DNA of 64,000 nucleotides from Cronobacter dublinensis subsp. dublinensis LMG 23823 (GCF_001277235.1 NZ_CP012266.1:2294001-2358000); one strand, 5' to 3'. Shown: positions 35,753 to 45,153, numbered from the stretch's first letter. Made by a program: numbers and translations. The notes: generated by a model from the sequence alone, not told the origin.

Positions 35753-37930
35753 ATGATGAAGACAAGGAAAACGACAAGAATGGTCATGAAAAATAAGAAG
35801 ATAATCACCTTAGGCCTCTTCAGTCTGGCTGCCGGGTGTGGCGCGCAGGCGGCAACGCCCGGCGAAGAGACGATGGTGGTGACCCGTGGCGTGGCGGAAG
35901 ATCCGCACGCGCCGCTGAAAGGCATGGTCGCAACCAAAACGCGGTCAGCGACAAAAACCAGCGCGGATCTTATTCGCACGCCGCAGTCGGTCTCTGTGGT
36001 AACGCGCGATCAGATGGCGGCGCTTGATGCCACCTCGGTATCGCAGGCGCTGCGCTACAGCGCGGGGGCGTTTACCGAATATCGCGGCGGCTCCAACCGC
36101 AACGACGAAGTTTTCGTGCGCGGATTCAGCTACGTGCCGAAATTTCTCGACGGCCTGAGCTTCGGCGCGACGGCTGGCTCGCAAACCGGCGTGGTCGATC
36201 CGTGGCTGCTGGAGCGCGTCGAACTGGTGCGCGGCCCGGCGTCGGTACTCTTCGGCCAGGTGAACCCCGGCGGGCTTATCAGCATGACCAGCAAGCGCCC
36301 TTCCCGTGACGCAGCGCAGCAGGTACAGCTGCGCACCGGCAATCACCGTCTGGCGGAGGGCGCGTTTGACGTCGGCGGCGCGCTGGACGACGAAGGCCAC
36401 GTGCTGTGGCGGCTCAATGGTCTGGGGCGCGCGCAACACAACGAGGTGGACGATTATAAAGAGTCCCGCGTGGCAATCGCCCCCGCCCTCACCTGGTACG
36501 CTAACGATCAGACGCGCTTCACGCTGCTGACGAGCTACCAGAAAGACCCCGACGCCGGTTATCGCAACTTCCTGCCCGCGTACGGCACCGTAAAAGCGAC
36601 GGAGGACGGGCGCACAATCGCGCGCGATTTCAACGTCAGCGACCCGGATTACAACACGTCGCGTCGCGAACAAACGGCCGTGGGCTACGAGCTGGAGCAT
36701 CAGCTGAACGACGCGGTAACCCTGCGTCAGAACGCCCGCTACAGTCATATCACGCAGGAGTACCGCTATCTGGTCTATGCCAACAGCGCCGCCGGTTCAA
36801 CCCTGTTACAGCGCCGCCCGCAGCACGAACAGCGTGACACGAAAGAGTTCGGGCTCGATAACCAGCTGGAGGCGCGGTTTGATACCGCAGCGCTCAGCCA
36901 TACCCTGCTGACCGGCGTCGATTATAAACAGAGCCGCGACCACCAGCGCCTCGCGCGCGACAGCGGTGCGCGCTATAACCTTGACTGGACCCGCCCCACC
37001 TATGGCATCGACATCCGCGACAGCGCGCTGACGGCGGTGACCAGTGAACAGCAGGATCTCGACCAGTTGGGCCTTTATTTACAGGATCAGGTGAGCTGGA
37101 ACCGCTGGGAGCTGCTGCTCTCGGGCCGCTATGACGCCTCGGAGGTGCGTACCGCCGATCTGCTGCAAAACACCACAACGCAGCAGAATGACAATAAGTT
37201 CACCTGGCGCACTGGCCTGCTTTACGCCTTCGACAGCGGTCTTTCACCCTACGTGAGCTACAGCACCTCGTTTGAACCGAACCTGCAAAGCAACCGCGCC
37301 GCAGGCACTGCACCGTTCAAACCGATGGAGGGTAAGCAGACCGAAGTGGGCCTGAAATATCAGCCGACCGACAGCGTGCTGATGTCGCTTGCGCTGTACG
37401 ATTTGAAACAGACAAACGTCGCGACGTACAACAGTACGCTGGGGTATTTCGAAAACGCGGGCGAAGTGGAGTCAAAAGGGGTTGAAACCGAGCTGCACGC
37501 CACGCTTGCGGATAACGTGAACCTTATCGCGTCTTACACCTGGACCGATGCCAAAAATGTCAGCACCACCGTCGCGGGCACAGAAGGGAAAACGCCGGCG
37601 CGCATTCCGGCGCATATGGCCTCTGCCTTCGCGAGCTACACCCTGCCGGGCGGGCCGTTACGCGGGCTTACCGCAGGCGCAGGCGTGCGCTATATCGGCA
37701 CCAGCTATGGCGATGCGAAAAACACGTTTAAGGTGCCGTCGGTCGATCTCTATGACGCCATGCTGCGCTACGATCTCGGCACGCTTAACGGTCAGCTGAA
37801 AGGCGCGGCGCTGCAGATGAACGTTAACAATCTGGCGGACAAGAAATATGTCTCCGCCTGCGCCTCAGATACCGCCTGCTTCTACGGCGTAGGCCGGACA
37901 GTGACAGCCACCGTCAGCTACGCCTGGTAA
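35753..37930 (+). CDS. TonB-dependent siderophore receptor, FhuA/FcuA type
   Basis: Outer-membrane receptor of up to 725 residues. Signal peptide ends near AQA-ATPGEE, followed directly by the TonB box ETMVV. The plug domain (about 60-190: IRTPQSVSVVTRDQM, VFVRGFSYVPKFLDG, VRGPASVLFGQVNPGG) and a 22-strand barrel ending ...GRTVTATVSYAW are complete; the terminal aromatic residue needed for assembly is present. The class is that of ferric-hydroxamate receptors. Start is uncertain: ATGs at 35753, 35756, 35780 and 35786 are in frame; the last two give a more usual signal peptide (MKNKKIITLGLFSLAAGCG). Confidence 0.92.
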   Translation: MMKTRKTTRMVMKNKKIITLGLFSLAAGCGAQAATPGEETMVVTRGVAEDPHAPLKGMVATKTRSATKTSADLIRTPQSVSVVTRDQMAALDATSVSQALRYSAGAFTEYRGGSNRNDEVFVRGFSYVPKFLDGLSFGATAGSQTGVVDPWLLERVELVRGPASVLFGQVNPGGLISMTSKRPSRDAAQQVQLRTGNHRLAEGAFDVGGALDDEGHVLWRLNGLGRAQHNEVDDYKESRVAIAPALTWYANDQTRFTLLTSYQKDPDAGYRNFLPAYGTVKATEDGRTIARDFNVSDPDYNTSRREQTAVGYELEHQLNDAVTLRQNARYSHITQEYRYLVYANSAAGSTLLQRRPQHEQRDTKEFGLDNQLEARFDTAALSHTLLTGVDYKQSRDHQRLARDSGARYNLDWTRPTYGIDIRDSALTAVTSEQQDLDQLGLYLQDQVSWNRWELLLSGRYDASEVRTADLLQNTTTQQNDNKFTWRTGLLYAFDSGLSPYVSYSTSFEPNLQSNRAAGTAPFKPMEGKQTEVGLKYQPTDSVLMSLALYDLKQTNVATYNSTLGYFENAGEVESKGVETELHATLADNVNLIASYTWTDAKNVSTTVAGTEGKTPARIPAHMASAFASYTLPGGPLRGLTAGAGVRYIGTSYGDAKNTFKVPSVDLYDAMLRYDLGTLNGQLKGAALQMNVNNLADKKYVSACASDTACFYGVGRTVTATVSYAW

Positions 37931-37949
37931 AACGCTTTATTATGCAAAG

Positions 37950-37982
37950 CACCGGTCAGGCGGCCCTGCCCGGTGTTTTTTT
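37950..37982 (+). terminator. Terminator of the receptor gene
   Basis: CACCGGTCAGG and CCTGCCCGGTG form a long stem with one mismatch, followed by seven T. Confidence 0.85.
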
Positions 37983-38380
37983 ATGCACTTAAGGGTCGCA
38001 CTTAAGTTAAATTTTCTTTACCATGCGCCGCCTTCGCGTATCGTTCGGTTTTTATTCAGTCTTGCGGATTGTTGCGCCGGGGCCGTCCGACTTCTCGGTT
38101 TAGGAAAAATAATACGCTTTTCGGCTTCAGGTTCTACTTAATGGCAATGCGATGATTATTGCAGAACGCAGTAATGAAGAGGATATCGTTAACCGCGCAA
38201 TTAAATCAGCCAAAAAATCAGCAATAACTGATTAGCAAAAATAAACTTTCTTTACTCATACTGCCATAACTGGATATTTCCGGGCAAAACCTTACCGAAT
38301 TGCCGCTACAATTAGCGGGTACGCATCAGTGAAGGGATGCACACGCCGTTGTAGTCACTAAAACCATTATGGAGGGTAGA
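37983..38380. other. Intergenic region after the receptor gene
   Basis: About 400 bases. It is AT-rich around 38140-38300 and contains only a 27-codon frame (38152 region) without a ribosome site. The right end carries TACAAT and a GGAGGG ribosome site belonging to the next gene. Confidence 0.45.
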
Positions 38381-38716
38381 ATGACCTGGCGGGTTGTTGA
38401 TTCTGTCGTAAGCACCGAGACCAATTCTGTATTTTCGTTAATTTCTTCGCAACAATCAATCAAACTTATTCTGTGGTATAAAGCCACATTTTATTTATCA
38501 CCCGGCGACAGATTATCAATTTGTGGCGACACGGTAGCCGTCAATAATAATGCCGTTCAGCTCACGCTCTATCGCACCACGCTTTATAACGCCCGGTTCT
38601 GGCAAACCATCGTCAAGAGTAATACCCACTGTCCCGGCAATCATCAGCAAAGCGTTACCCGCTGTCTCTTCCGGCGCAGATGCAACGTGCTGTATTGCCC
38701 GTTTCAGCGGCATTAA
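38381..38716 (+). CDS. Hypothetical protein, possibly shortened or frameshifted
   Basis: ATG at 38381 has an excellent ribosome site (GGAGGGTAGA). The first ~75 residues look like a real soluble protein (MTWRVVDSVVSTETNSVFSL; LSPGDRLSICGDTVAVNN), but the last third turns into a Cys/Arg-rich run (RCLFRRRCNVLYCPFQRH) typical of out-of-frame reading. A frameshift near 38610-38660 or a noncoding tail is possible. No family recognised. Confidence 0.5.
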   Translation: MTWRVVDSVVSTETNSVFSLISSQQSIKLILWYKATFYLSPGDRLSICGDTVAVNNNAVQLTLYRTTLYNARFWQTIVKSNTHCPGNHQQSVTRCLFRRRCNVLYCPFQRH

Positions 38717-38834
38717 TGCCGTCAGGCGTTTCGCATGGCATTTTCCCTTCTGGCATGGGAAAATCCTGCACGGACACGCCGCCGGTTGACGACGTGATAA
38801 CATTATTTTCCCTCCCGATAAGGAATGCGCGTCC

Positions 38835-39287
38835 GTGAAATCTCTGCTGAAAACCGTCCTGCTGGCGGTGGCATTAAATCCGCTTTACGCCCAGGCCGAC
38901 GATATTACCCGCAGCGCGGCGGCGGACGCCTGTCTTAAACAGGCGGGTGAAAAGAGCGCCGACTGCCTGGAAGCCGCCGGCCTCGCGTCCGACAATAAGC
39001 TAAAAGAAATGTTTAACGCCAAAATCACGGCGCTGCAAAATTTCGATTATACCCGCTGGCCGCAGGGCGACGAGGCGCGGCGCACGGAAATGGTCGAGGC
39101 GTTGCAGGCAAGCCAGCAGCAGTGGACTGCAGCGCGGGACGCCTTCTGTACGGCGGCGAGCGCCTCTGCGGCAGGCACGCCCTGGCTTGCTGCCCATGCG
39201 CTAAGCTGCGTTATCAATATGAACCAGCGTCGTATTGAAGAACTGACGCTTATTCAGCCTGAGCCTGAGCCTGAGCCTGAGAAATAA
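38835..39287 (+). CDS. LprI/DUF1311-like periplasmic protein
   Basis: 150 residues from a GTG start (AAGGA ten bases upstream). Signal peptide MKSLLKTVLLAVALNPLYAQA, then a four-helix DUF1311-type region with the usual cysteines (DACLKQ, ADCLEAA, AFCTAA, LSCVINMNQRRIEEL) and the WTAARDAFC core. Members such as Mycobacterium LprI inhibit lysozyme, so a cell-wall-protecting role is possible but not shown. The C-terminal tail is a tandem Pro-Glu run encoded by four exact CCTGAG copies. Confidence 0.82.
   Translation: MKSLLKTVLLAVALNPLYAQADDITRSAAADACLKQAGEKSADCLEAAGLASDNKLKEMFNAKITALQNFDYTRWPQGDEARRTEMVEALQASQQQWTAARDAFCTAASASAAGTPWLAAHALSCVINMNQRRIEELTLIQPEPEPEPEK
39258..39281 (+). repeat. In-frame hexanucleotide microsatellite (CCTGAG)x4
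   Basis: Four perfect tandem copies of CCTGAG encode PEPEPEPE just before the stop of the LprI-like protein. Slippage would change tail length by two residues without a frameshift. Confidence 0.9.
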
Positions 39288-39339
39288 TAAGGTGGGAAGC
39301 TCCGGCTCCGCACGGAGCCGGATGTTCATGATGACGGCG

Positions 39340-40956
39340 TTAATGCTTAAGAATATACATCGTGCGGCTGTAGGCGACGTCTTCCGGGTTATTAATGGGA
39401 TACCCTTTCAGCCACGGCTTAATTAAGCGGCCATTGGTGTACTGATAAATCGGCGCGATCGGCGCCTGGGTAGCGATAATACGCTCGGCGCTGTTGTAAT
39501 CGTCGTTGCGCGCTTTAGCGGAGGTCTCCTGCGCGGCCTGTTGCAGCACTTTGTCGTAATCCGGGTTGTTAAAGCGCGAAATATTACCGCTGTGGGTCGA
39601 TGTCAGGAGCGAAAGAAACGTCGAGGGCTCGTTATAATCACCCACCCACGAGGCGCGGATCACATCGAAATTCCCCGTGTTGCGGCTGTCGATATAAGTT
39701 TTCCACTCCTGGTTTTTCAGCTTCACTTCCACGCCAAGATTCTTTTTCCACATCGACGCTACCGCAATAGCAATCTTCTGGTGGTTTTCCGAGGTGTTAT
39801 ACAGCAGCGTCAGGTTGAGCGGGCGCGACGGGCCATAGCCGGCCGCCTGCAACAGCGTCTTCGCCTGGGCGTTCAGCTCCTGCTGGCTCATCTGTTGCCA
39901 CTCCGACGGCGCGGGCGTAAAGCCTGCGGTTACATCCGGCGTAAAGCGCCAGGCCGGTTTTTCGCCGGTGCCGAGCACTTTTTCCGCCATTAAGCGGCGA
40001 TCGATGGTCATGCTGAGCGCGAGACGCACACGGGCGTCCGCCGTCGGCCCTTTCTGGGTGTTGAACGCGTAATAATAGGTGCCGAGCTGCGGCGGCGTAT
40101 AGACCTGGCCTGGGATCTCTTTTTTCAGTTTCTGATAGAGATTTTTCGGGAAGGACTCGGTGATGTCGATATCGTTCGCCAGATAACGTTTGGTCGCCGC
40201 GGACTCCTGATTCACCGGTAAAAACGTCACCTGCGTCAGCACGGTTTTCGCGTTATCCCAGTAGTGGCTGTTCGGCGTCAGCACCAGCTTTTCGTTCACC
40301 ACGCGGTCTTTGAGCGTGAACGCGCCGTTGCCCACCAGCTTGCCAGGGCGCGTCCAGTCGCCGCCCTGCTCTACGTTTGCTTTCTGCACCGGATAGAGCG
40401 CCGCGTTGGCCGCGAGGCTTGGGAACCACGGCAGCGGTTTATCGAGCGACACTTTCAGCGTGCGCGCATCCACCGCGCTGACGCCAAGCGCCGAGGGCGG
40501 CTGCTTGCCGTCGATAATCTCCTGCGCGTGCGCCATGCCCGCCAGCGCGAAGAACCACGCAAAGGGCGAGGTGGTTTTCGGGTCGACCATACGCTGCCAG
40601 CTGTAGACGAAATCCTGCGCCGTCACCGGCGTGCCGTCCGACCAGGCAGCGTTATCGCGAAGCTTAAACGTCCAGATGCGGTTATCGCTGGTCTGCCATT
40701 CGGTGGCGACACCCGGCACCAGCTCGCCTTTATCGTTCTGATTCACCAGCCCTTCAAAGAGATCGCGCAGCACCTGTATTTCCGGCAGCCCCACCGCTTT
40801 CGCCGGATCCAGCGAGGCGGGTTCATCTTTCAGGTGGCGCACCAGCGTCTGGTGTTCGGCAAGCGGTGTGCCGGGCGGCACATCGGCGGCAAACGCGCCG
40901 GTCAGCGCGGTCGCGACCCATAATGCGCTTAAGGTGAAGCTTACAGGAATTTTCAT
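39340..40956 (-). CDS. mppA: Murein tripeptide-binding protein MppA
   Basis: Periplasmic solute-binding protein of the OppA family, 538 residues from the ATG at 40956 (the frame opens further up at 41073 but MKIPVSFTLSALWVATALTG is the signal peptide). It binds L-Ala-gamma-D-Glu-meso-DAP and passes it to the Opp permease for recycling of cell-wall peptide. Family segments EPASLDPAKAVGLPEIQVLR and RNTGNFDVIRASWVGDY are seen. Divergent from mpaA as in E. coli. Confidence 0.95.
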   Translation of the reverse strand: MKIPVSFTLSALWVATALTGAFAADVPPGTPLAEHQTLVRHLKDEPASLDPAKAVGLPEIQVLRDLFEGLVNQNDKGELVPGVATEWQTSDNRIWTFKLRDNAAWSDGTPVTAQDFVYSWQRMVDPKTTSPFAWFFALAGMAHAQEIIDGKQPPSALGVSAVDARTLKVSLDKPLPWFPSLAANAALYPVQKANVEQGGDWTRPGKLVGNGAFTLKDRVVNEKLVLTPNSHYWDNAKTVLTQVTFLPVNQESAATKRYLANDIDITESFPKNLYQKLKKEIPGQVYTPPQLGTYYYAFNTQKGPTADARVRLALSMTIDRRLMAEKVLGTGEKPAWRFTPDVTAGFTPAPSEWQQMSQQELNAQAKTLLQAAGYGPSRPLNLTLLYNTSENHQKIAIAVASMWKKNLGVEVKLKNQEWKTYIDSRNTGNFDVIRASWVGDYNEPSTFLSLLTSTHSGNISRFNNPDYDKVLQQAAQETSAKARNDDYNSAERIIATQAPIAPIYQYTNGRLIKPWLKGYPINNPEDVAYSRTMYILKH

Positions 40957-41204
40957 GAGGTCCTCGTTCTCTTTAGTCCGGCGCCGAACCGCTTTCTCCG
41001 GGCGCGCTGTCGGGGAATTATTTGTTGGATGAATATAAATTGCAAACCGCTGACGCCGATTTTGCGCACTCACCCTGCGTCAGATCAATACGTTACCGTC
41101 TGGCCGCGCACAGGACGTGTCGCGCGGCATTTCTCGTCAGGCTGTTGAATTTCGGCGGGTTGTCGACAACACTGCTGTTATCTCCCTTTGATGACGGCCC
41201 CCTT

Positions 41205-41918
41205 ATGACCACGCTTCGACCGCGCGCGCAACGCGGCGCTTTATCTGACGATGCCAGACGTTATGGCGAATCAACGCTCGGCGCGCCGCTGCTCTGGTTC
41301 CCGGCCCCGCAGGCGCAGCGCGCGCCCGGGCTGATCATCGCCGGCACCCACGGCGATGAGAACGCGGCGCTGGTGACGCTCTCCTGCGCGCTGCGCACGC
41401 TGGCCCCCGCGCACCGTCGGCATCATGTAGTGCTCGCGGTTAACCCGGACGGCTGCCAGCTCGGCCTGCGCGCCAACGCGCGCGGGGTCGATCTTAACCG
41501 CAATTTCCCGGCGGCGAACTGGCAACCGGGCGAGACGGTCTATCGCTGGAACAGCGCCGCCGAGGCGCGCGACGTCACGCTCTCCACCGGCGAAAAGCCG
41601 GGTTCGGAGCCGGAAACCGCCGCGCTGTGTCAGTTAATTCATCAGCTGAAGCCCGCGTGGGTGGTGTCGTTTCACGATCCGCTGGGCTGTATTGAAGATC
41701 CGCAGCAGACGCGGCTCGGCCAGTGGCTCGCCGGGGCGTTCGGCCTGCCGCACGTCACCAGCGTCGGCTATGAGACGCCCGGTTCGTTCGGCAGCTGGTG
41801 CGCGGATATTGGGCTGAACTGTATAACCGCCGAATTTCCGGCCATCTCCGCCGACGAGGCTACCGAGCGTTATCTGGCGGCGATGACCGCGCTGCTGCAT
41901 TACGACGATGAAGCCTGA
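41205..41918 (+). CDS. mpaA: Murein peptide amidase MpaA
   Basis: Zinc carboxypeptidase-type enzyme that cuts the gamma-D-Glu-DAP bond of murein tripeptide in the cytoplasm. 237 residues from the ATG at 41205, matching the E. coli N-terminus; a frame extending to 41022 is upstream noise. Zinc ligands are His and Glu in AGTHGDENAALV and His in VVSFHDPLGCI; the catalytic Glu is in CITAEFPAIS. Its 3' end overlaps the convergent ycjG by 19 bases. Confidence 0.95.
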   Translation: MTTLRPRAQRGALSDDARRYGESTLGAPLLWFPAPQAQRAPGLIIAGTHGDENAALVTLSCALRTLAPAHRRHHVVLAVNPDGCQLGLRANARGVDLNRNFPAANWQPGETVYRWNSAAEARDVTLSTGEKPGSEPETAALCQLIHQLKPAWVVSFHDPLGCIEDPQQTRLGQWLAGAFGLPHVTSVGYETPGSFGSWCADIGLNCITAEFPAISADEATERYLAAMTALLHYDDEA

Positions 41919-42898
41919 GGCATCGCGTCGGGGTGGAGATAAAGCTTACCGGGCGTGAAGCGTAAGGCGGGCTCGACATCCACCGCAAGCCAGGTGGGCC
42001 CGTCGAGATCGGTAAAGCGCGCCTGCGGGATCAGCGGCAGCGCGGCGCTGATGGCGCGCGAGGTGCAGAGCATACAGCCCAGCATGACGCCGAACCCGTC
42101 GTCCGCCGCCTGACGCGCCAGCGCCAGCGCCTCGGTCAGTCCGCCGGTTTTGTCGAGCTTGATGTTAATCATCTCGTAGCGCCCGGCGAGCGTTTTCAGG
42201 CTGCCGCGCGCGTGGCAGCTCTCATCGGCGCAGATGGGCAGCGGGTGGATAAAGTTTTCGAGCGCGCGATCGTCTGACGCGGGCAGCGGCTGCTCCAGCA
42301 TCTGGACGCCGAGATCCGCCAGCAGCTGACAGCGCGCCGCCAGCCCCTCCGCGTGCCAGGATTCGTTGGCATCGACAATCAGCGTCGCCTCCGGCACCGC
42401 TTCGCGAATGGCGACCATCCGCTCGGTAATAAAGGTATCGTCGAGTTTGATTTTCAAAAGCCGCGCGCCCTTCTCCCACAGCAGCGCCGCGTTAACGGCC
42501 ATCTGCTCCGGCGCGCCGATAACCACCGTCTGGGCGGTGGTATGCAGGTCAGGCAGCGTCACCTGCAAATGCGCCTCCAGCGTTTCGCCCGCGCGCCGCG
42601 CGTCGAGATCCCAGAGCGCGCAGTCAATCGCGTTGCGGGCGGCGCCAGCGGGCAGCAGCCGCTGCAACGCGGCGCGGTCAAGCCCGGTTTCCAGCTGCGG
42701 GACGACCGTCATGATCTGCGCCATCACCGAGGCGACGCTCTCGCCGTAGCGCGGGTACGGCGTGCATTCGCCCACGGCGCGCACGCCCTCTTCTTCCAGC
42801 TCCACCACGACCACCACCGCTTCACTGCGGCTGCCGCGGGCAATCACAAACGGCGAATGAAGCGGCCATGCTTCCTGATAAACTTTTACGCTTCTCAT
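41900..42898 (-). CDS. ycjG: L-Ala-D/L-Glu epimerase
   Basis: Enolase-superfamily enzyme that turns L-Ala-D-Glu from murein into L-Ala-L-Glu, which peptidases then degrade. 332 residues. The acid/base lysine lies in LLKIKLDDTF, metal ligands in LIVDANESWH, MLEQPLP and ICADESCHA, and the second lysine in MINIKLDKTGGL. With mppA and mpaA it forms the murein-peptide salvage cluster found also in E. coli. Confidence 0.95.
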   Translation of the reverse strand: MRSVKVYQEAWPLHSPFVIARGSRSEAVVVVVELEEEGVRAVGECTPYPRYGESVASVMAQIMTVVPQLETGLDRAALQRLLPAGAARNAIDCALWDLDARRAGETLEAHLQVTLPDLHTTAQTVVIGAPEQMAVNAALLWEKGARLLKIKLDDTFITERMVAIREAVPEATLIVDANESWHAEGLAARCQLLADLGVQMLEQPLPASDDRALENFIHPLPICADESCHARGSLKTLAGRYEMINIKLDKTGGLTEALALARQAADDGFGVMLGCMLCTSRAISAALPLIPQARFTDLDGPTWLAVDVEPALRFTPGKLYLHPDAMPQASSS

Positions 42899-43034
42899 TA
42901 TTTTCCTCGCAACGGGCTTTGCCTCAGTATAGCGACTGGAAAGTTAGCCTGCCGGGACAGTTTTTTATATTCATCGCCCGTGGGATCACATACACTAGCG
43001 GCGACGTTAACTATATGTAAACAGGAAGATAACT

Positions 43035-43541
43035 ATGTCACAAATCGTCTATTTCCAGGGCAATCCGGTTTCCGTGGTCGGTCAGATCCCGCAGGCAGGC
43101 AGCAAAGCGGCACCGTTTAGCCTGGTGGCAAAAGATCTGTCTGACGTCTCACTGAGCCAGTATGCCGGTAAGCGTAAAGTACTGAATATTTTCCCGAGCA
43201 TCGACACCGGCGTCTGCGCCGCGTCCGTGCGTAAATTCAACCAGCTGGCGACCGGGATGGAAAACACCGTTGTGCTGTGCATCTCCGCCGACCTGCCGTT
43301 CGCGCAGTCTCGCTTCTGCGGCGCGGAAGGCCTGAGCAACGTGATTACGCTCTCCACCCTGCGTAACGCGCAGTTCGCCAGCGACTACGGCGTGGGCATC
43401 AACGAAGGCGCGCTGAAAGGCCTGACCGCCCGCGCAGTGCTGGTCATCAACGAGAATGATGAAGTGGTATTCAGCGAGCTGGTGAATGAAATCACCCACG
43501 AGCCGAACTACGACGCCGCGCTTAACGCCCTGAAAGCGTAA
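43035..43541 (+). CDS. tpx: Lipid hydroperoxide (thiol) peroxidase Tpx
   Basis: Atypical two-cysteine peroxiredoxin, 168 residues, reduced by thioredoxin. The peroxidatic Cys is in PSIDTGVCAASVRKF (about residue 61) and the resolving Cys in SRFCGAEGL (about 95). ACAGGAAG precedes the start. Convergent with tyrR across a shared terminator. Confidence 0.97.
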   Translation: MSQIVYFQGNPVSVVGQIPQAGSKAAPFSLVAKDLSDVSLSQYAGKRKVLNIFPSIDTGVCAASVRKFNQLATGMENTVVLCISADLPFAQSRFCGAEGLSNVITLSTLRNAQFASDYGVGINEGALKGLTARAVLVINENDEVVFSELVNEITHEPNYDAALNALKA

Positions 43542-43552
43542 ACGCCGCGCAT

Positions 43553-43583
43553 AAAAAAAGCCTCCGCATGCGGAGGCTTTTTT
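43553..43583. terminator. Bidirectional terminator between tpx and tyrR
   Basis: AAAAAAAGCCTCCGC and GCGGAGGCTTTTTT form a perfect stem with A and T flanks on both sides. Confidence 0.92.
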
Positions 43584-43590
43584 ATTGGCG

Positions 43591-45153
43591 TTACTCTTCG
43601 CCCTTGCGCTGGCTTAAGCCATATTCACGTAGCTTATTGGCGATGGCGGTGTGCGAGACGCCCAGCCGTTTCGCCAGTTTACGGGTGCTCGGGTAGCTGC
43701 GGTACAGCTGCGTCAGCACCGAGCGCTCGAAGCGTCTCGTGATATCGTCGAGCGAGCCTTCCATCGCCTCTTCGCCGACCGGCAGCGCGGCGGTGTCGAA
43801 ATCCGGCAGCAGGATATCCTGCGGGCGCAGTTCATAGCCTTCGAGCTGGGTCAGCGCGCGGTAAATGGCGTTTTTCAGCTGACGCACGTTGCCAGGCCAG
43901 CCGTAGCGGGTCAGCAAGGTGCCAAGATCGCTTGCCAGTTTCGGACGCGGCACGCCCTGCTCGTCGGCGAAGCGGGCGACGAACATCTCCGCCAGCGGCA
44001 GAATGTCCTGCGGGCGATCGCGCAGCGGTGGCAGGTTCAGCGTCAGCACGTTGAGGCGATAATAAAGATCTTCGCGAAACGCGCCCTTTTGCACCAGCTC
44101 GACAAGGTTCTTCTGCGTCGCGCAGATAACGCGCACATCGACGTGCACTTCATGCTCCTCGCCGACGCGGCGGAACGTGCCGTCGTTCAGAAAACGCAGC
44201 AGTTTGGCCTGCATCCGCGGCGACATCTCGCCGATTTCATCCAGCAGGACCGAGCCGCCGTTGGCCTGCTCGAAAAAGCCCTTTTTGCCTTCATGCGCGT
44301 TGGCGTAAGCGCCCGCCGCGTGGCCGAACAGCTCGCTTTCGACCACATCTTCAGGAATCGACGCGCAGTTCAGCGCCAGATACGGCTTGTCGGCGCGCGG
44401 GCTCGCCAGATGGCAGGCGTGGGCGAGCAGATCTTTCCCCGTGCCGGTATCGCCGGTGATAAGCAGCGGCGCGTTCAGCATCGCGAGCTTGCGCGCCTGA
44501 TCCACCACCTGTTTCATGCGCGGGCTGATGGCGATGATATGGCTGAACGCGTGCAGATCCTGGTTTGTGAGATTCTGCAGCTGGCGGCCCATACGCACGG
44601 TGGAGCGCAGCATGACGACCGCGCCGGTCAGCATACTGCTGCCGCTCTCTTCTTCCAGATGCACCGGCGTGATTTCCAGCAGGAAATCCTGGCCGTTAAT
44701 CACCACATGCTCGGTATGCGACTCCGCCGGGCTGCTCTCCAGCCAGCGCTGGAAGTTAAACCCGCTGATAAGGCTGGCGGCGTTATGGTTGCGCAGGCGC
44801 GCTTCATTCTGGCCGAACAGCGCGCAACTGGCGGGGTTGGCCAGCTCGATTTTGCTTTTCATATCCACCGAGAATACCGGCTCCGGCAGCGCCTCAAGCA
44901 GCGCGCTCAGCGAGCGGTGTTCGCGTTCGGACGGCATCCACGGCACGGTGCGCACGTCGGTCACGCCGGGAATACGACGGATCTCCGCCATCAGGCTGCT
45001 GAAGGCGTTAAATTCCAGCGTGGAAAAATTGAGATAGATACGCCCGATGGGGTCGATTTCGATACCGCGCAAATCAATACTGCGCAGCACCAGAAGATCG
45101 AGCAATTCACGGGTCAGACCGAGGCGGTCTTCACAAAACACTTCAAGACGCAT
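43591..45153 (-). CDS. tyrR: Aromatic amino acid regulator TyrR
   Basis: 520 residues from ATG at 45153 (MRLEVFCEDRLGLTRELLDL, identical to E. coli), not the frame start at 45171. Order: ACT domain, PAS domain, AAA+ domain (Walker A TGDTGTGKD, Walker B GGSVLLDEIGE) and Fis-type helix-turn-helix (KLAKRLGVSHTAIANKLREY). In E. coli TyrR the loop between ELFGH and EGKKG is short and the protein uses sigma-70; here the segment reads ELFGHAAGAYANAHEGKKG, seven residues longer (520 against 513 in total), with a GAYANA in the place of GAFTGA. It controls aromatic biosynthesis and transport with Tyr, Phe or Trp. Confidence 0.95.
   Translation of the reverse strand: MRLEVFCEDRLGLTRELLDLLVLRSIDLRGIEIDPIGRIYLNFSTLEFNAFSSLMAEIRRIPGVTDVRTVPWMPSEREHRSLSALLEALPEPVFSVDMKSKIELANPASCALFGQNEARLRNHNAASLISGFNFQRWLESSPAESHTEHVVINGQDFLLEITPVHLEEESGSSMLTGAVVMLRSTVRMGRQLQNLTNQDLHAFSHIIAISPRMKQVVDQARKLAMLNAPLLITGDTGTGKDLLAHACHLASPRADKPYLALNCASIPEDVVESELFGHAAGAYANAHEGKKGFFEQANGGSVLLDEIGEMSPRMQAKLLRFLNDGTFRRVGEEHEVHVDVRVICATQKNLVELVQKGAFREDLYYRLNVLTLNLPPLRDRPQDILPLAEMFVARFADEQGVPRPKLASDLGTLLTRYGWPGNVRQLKNAIYRALTQLEGYELRPQDILLPDFDTAALPVGEEAMEGSLDDITRRFERSVLTQLYRSYPSTRKLAKRLGVSHTAIANKLREYGLSQRKGEE

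Noticed and set aside
38152..38235. 27-codon frame starting MIIAERSNEED
   Set aside because: No convincing ribosome site and surrounded by AT-rich noncoding DNA; too weak to list.
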